A DNA stretch of 30,141 nucleotides from Rhizophagus sp. LPA8_4_AMF (lineage: Eukaryota > Glomeromycota > Glomeromycetes > Glomerales > Glomeraceae): the NCBI GenBank assembly GCA_021464525.1, contig JADRCO010000591.1, forward strand, positions 1 to 30,141, written 5' to 3'. Made by a program: the position numbers and the translations under genes. Positions 29,841 to 30,141 of this stretch are shown here, one piece after another (the first letter of the stretch is position 1; every line of letters starts with the position of its first letter). The notes under the pieces are model-generated. The model made no database searches and was not told the DNA's origin. It saw only the letters and a list, made by a program, of their open reading frames with translations.

Positions 29841-30141
29841 ATTCACCTGTTAATTACGTTAACAGTTAAGGTATAATACACAATTCATTTTTTTTAAAAA
29901 AAGCAATTTGTAGTTTGCTAAATCATACTTTATTCAACTCAGCTAAAGTATATAGACTATATTGTAAAAGGAATTACCAAATAAAATTAAAATTTTTATT
30001 TAGGCAATTTCTAATTGTATACGGAATGTTTGAACACGTATCACGTGATTTATAATTTTTTTATTAGCTGTTTTTCTCAATTTTATCTGATCAATAAAAT
30101 ACATATAAAAATTTGTAAAAAATCTCACATCCTTTAGAAGC
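29841..30141. other. AT-rich end of the window
   Basis: No gene was seen. A TCACGTGA palindrome (CACGTG at 30042-30047) is followed by TTTATAAT, similar to CACGTGATTATAAT at 3382-3395. This may be a shared regulatory or repeat word, or coincidence. Confidence 0.4.

Noticed and set aside
3382-30047. CACGTG words at 3382 and 30042 as a shared regulatory site
   Set aside because: Two copies of a common hexamer in 30 kb is not significant, and the second copy is not near a known gene.

Overview
The window looks like nuclear DNA of a very AT-rich fungus, most likely an arbuscular mycorrhizal fungus of the Rhizophagus type (Glomeromycotina). The reasons are long A/T homopolymers, genes split by short GT-AG introns of about 60-160 nt, a multi-exon TBCK and RRP9, a fungal UreF, and a BTB/BACK/TLDc protein and a TKL-like kinase of the sort that is massively expanded in these fungi. 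The species assignment is inference. All spliced gene models were built by hand from splice signals, reading-frame phase and recalled family sequence; no search was run.

Layout. Positions 1-12800 are an accessory region. Three intron-less genes of one unnamed coiled-coil family lie at 120-1271, 1713-3254 and 11411-12763. Between them, on the minus strand, are a kinase with damaged catalytic motifs (3609-4757), a BTB-BACK protein with three tandem TLDc domains (5290-8326, two exons) and the urease accessory protein UreF (9173-10044, two exons). Positions 14900-23630 are a compact block of conserved housekeeping genes: RRP9, the U3 snoRNP WD40 protein (minus, 8 exons); a small DUF4286-like protein (plus, 3 exons) divergent from it; a 306-residue coiled-coil protein (minus, 2 exons); and TBCK (plus, 14 exons), which contains a 10-nt microexon. 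Positions 23630-30141 hold no gene that I can support. They are AT-rich and carry degenerate tandem repeats, a 1.2-kb nested palindrome, a GC-richer GAGCTGAGCC-type repeat and a 77-bp array of hairpin units.

Biology. RRP9 acts in nucleolar pre-rRNA processing, TBCK in Rab/endosome and mTOR-linked trafficking, and UreF in nickel loading of urease. The TLDc and kinase genes belong to fast-evolving families without assigned roles here. The least explained items are the coiled-coil family, in which two members carry three copies of a module built around Y-T-K/E...F..L, and the nested palindrome. No operon, CRISPR array, rRNA or convincing tRNA was seen.
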